Program-made: the position numbers and the translations under genes
Shown: positions 5,071 to 5,748 of the stretch, piece after piece
Numbering within the stretch: position 1 is the first letter of the stretch
Layout: each line of letters opens with the position of its first letter
From: DATLFS01 sp035540935
GTDB lineage: Bacteria > Actinomycetota > CADDZG01 > WHSQ01
Direction of reading: 5' to 3'
DNA length: 5,748 bases
Assembly (NCBI GenBank): GCA_035540935.1
Contig: DATLFS010000069.1
Coordinates: 1-5,748 of the forward strand
The notes under the pieces: generated by a model
What the model was told of the DNA's origin: nothing
Database searches by the model: none
The model's input: the letters and a program-made list of their open reading frames with translations, nothing else

Positions 5071-5748
5071 CAGGGTCGCCAGGGCTCGAACGCGTAGCGA
5101 AGGGCGCCGACGAGGAAGCCTTGCCACGACACTTCGTGGCCGGCGACCTCACGGCCGGAGAGGAAGTCATCGGCGACCGCGTACGCGTAGCTGTTCTTGG
5201 TCACGCCCACATGATCCGTGAGGGCGACGACGTTCACCTCGCCCGGCCGTCTCCAGTCGGAATCCAGCCAGACCGAGTCGGCGAGCGGCCAGACGGCGAG
5301 GCGCGGGATCGGTGACGTGGACGCCAGGATCGGACGGAGGTTCGGCGGCGACGCGGGGGAATCGATGTCGAACGACGCGACGCCCACGGTCTCGAGCAGA
5401 CCCGAGAAGGCTCGCGCCGCGGAGGCCCCCGGGGCGCCCCTCGAGGCGACGCCGGGCGGGGGGATCGCTGCGGAGGGCGGGAACGGCGGCGGACCGGCCA
5501 ACGTCACCGCGGTATCCGGCAGCGGCGCGCCCTCAACGATGATGCGGTCGAGGATGAGTCCCGCCTGCGAATGACCCAGCAGCAGGCGCGGGGGGCGGAT
5601 CGTCCCGATCTGCCGTCCGACGCGGCGCGCCACCGCCAGGAGGTCCTTCCGCGTGTCCGCCGCCTCGTAGGGACCGCGGTTGCCGCGGTAGGAGAGGACG
5701 ATCGTTCGGCGCGCCGGGAAGCCGAGAGCGCTCGCGTCGAGTTTCGAC
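5070..5748 (-). CDS. alpha/beta hydrolase (lipase/esterase-like), N-terminus outside window
   Basis: The visible 225 residues form the catalytic part of an alpha/beta-hydrolase-fold protein; the substrate is unknown. RTIVLSYRGNRGPYEAADTRKDL resembles the strand and loop before the nucleophile helix. RLLLGHSQAGLIL carries the nucleophile elbow GHSQAG, with Ser at visible residue 60 (bases 5570-5568). Likely partners are Asp157 in WPLADSVW, which follows a strand as in the usual acid loop, and His179 in ALTDHVGV, followed by the expected C-terminal helix (YAVADDFLSG). Between nucleophile and acid lies a low-complexity Pro/Ala/Ser-rich stretch (PPPFPPSAAIPPPG onward) that probably forms a flexible lid. 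Proteins of this SYRG...DTR.DL...GHSQ.G pattern are familiar to me from Actinomycetota, often next to housekeeping genes. Whether it is secreted cannot be judged without the N-terminus. It is read directly into rsmI through TGATG. The fold is well supported; any specific activity is not. Confidence 0.82.
   Translation of the reverse strand, partial: SKLDASALGFPARRTIVLSYRGNRGPYEAADTRKDLLAVARRVGRQIGTIRPPRLLLGHSQAGLILDRIIVEGAPLPDTAVTLAGPPPFPPSAAIPPPGVASRGAPGASAARAFSGLLETVGVASFDIDSPASPPNLRPILASTSPIPRLAVWPLADSVWLDSDWRRPGEVNVVALTDHVGVTKNSYAYAVADDFLSGREVAGHEVSWQGFLVGALRYAFEPWRP

Noticed and set aside
5071..5127. Nineteen-residue N-terminal extension of RsmI
   Set aside because: It is Arg-rich sequence lying within the hydrolase coding end. 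ATG 5070 starts immediately before the conserved LILCGTPIGNLED.

Overview
The window is GC-rich, tightly packed bacterial chromosome with seven protein-coding genes, two of them cut by the window edges. I see no mobile elements, CRISPR arrays or RNA genes. From left to right it holds ispE (minus, 3' end outside), rsmA/ksgA (minus), a TatD-family nuclease (minus), metG (minus), an AbrB-type regulator with a zinc-ribbon-like tail (plus), rsmI (minus) and an alpha/beta hydrolase (minus, 5' end outside).

The order rsmI / abrB in opposite orientation / metG / tatD / ksgA / ispE matches, from memory, the origin-proximal housekeeping block of Bacillus subtilis. A related rsmI-metG-tatD-ksgA-ispE order occurs in Actinomycetota. 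The high G+C, the frequent GTG/TTG starts, the KMSKSKLTGI version of the MetRS signature loop and the hydrolase type make a deep-branching, uncultivated-type actinomycetote my preferred guess. A high-GC Bacillota lineage is the alternative. The sequence alone does not settle this.

Region 1 (1-3823, minus strand) is a compressed operon read metG -> tatD -> ksgA -> ispE. metG and tatD are 5 nt apart, tatD and ksgA overlap by GTGA, and ksgA and ispE overlap by TTGA. All four genes start with GTG or TTG. The products cover methionyl-tRNA synthesis, 3'->5' nucleic-acid processing, 16S rRNA adenine dimethylation and isoprenoid precursor synthesis. The genes often found inserted here (rnmV, yabE/rpfB, veg) cannot be present, because there is no space for them.

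Region 2 (3824-3946) is a 123-bp divergent intergenic region. It is the only substantial non-coding DNA in the window and is locally richer in A+T. It contains an AAACGTTT palindrome, a GCCCAA/TTGGGC inverted repeat and weak promoter-like hexamers facing abrB.

Region 3 (3947-5748) holds the plus-strand AbrB-like gene running head-on into rsmI. Their two stop codons share one CTAG tetranucleotide, so there is no space for an intergenic terminator. rsmI is translationally coupled to the upstream hydrolase gene by a TGATG junction. rsmI and metG lie on the same strand on either side of the oppositely oriented abrB, so a long rsmI-operon transcript would be antisense to abrB before reaching metG. 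That possible non-contiguous operon, together with the zinc-ribbon AbrB, is the most interesting part of an otherwise ordinary housekeeping region. I found no convincing evidence for a wholly new system.
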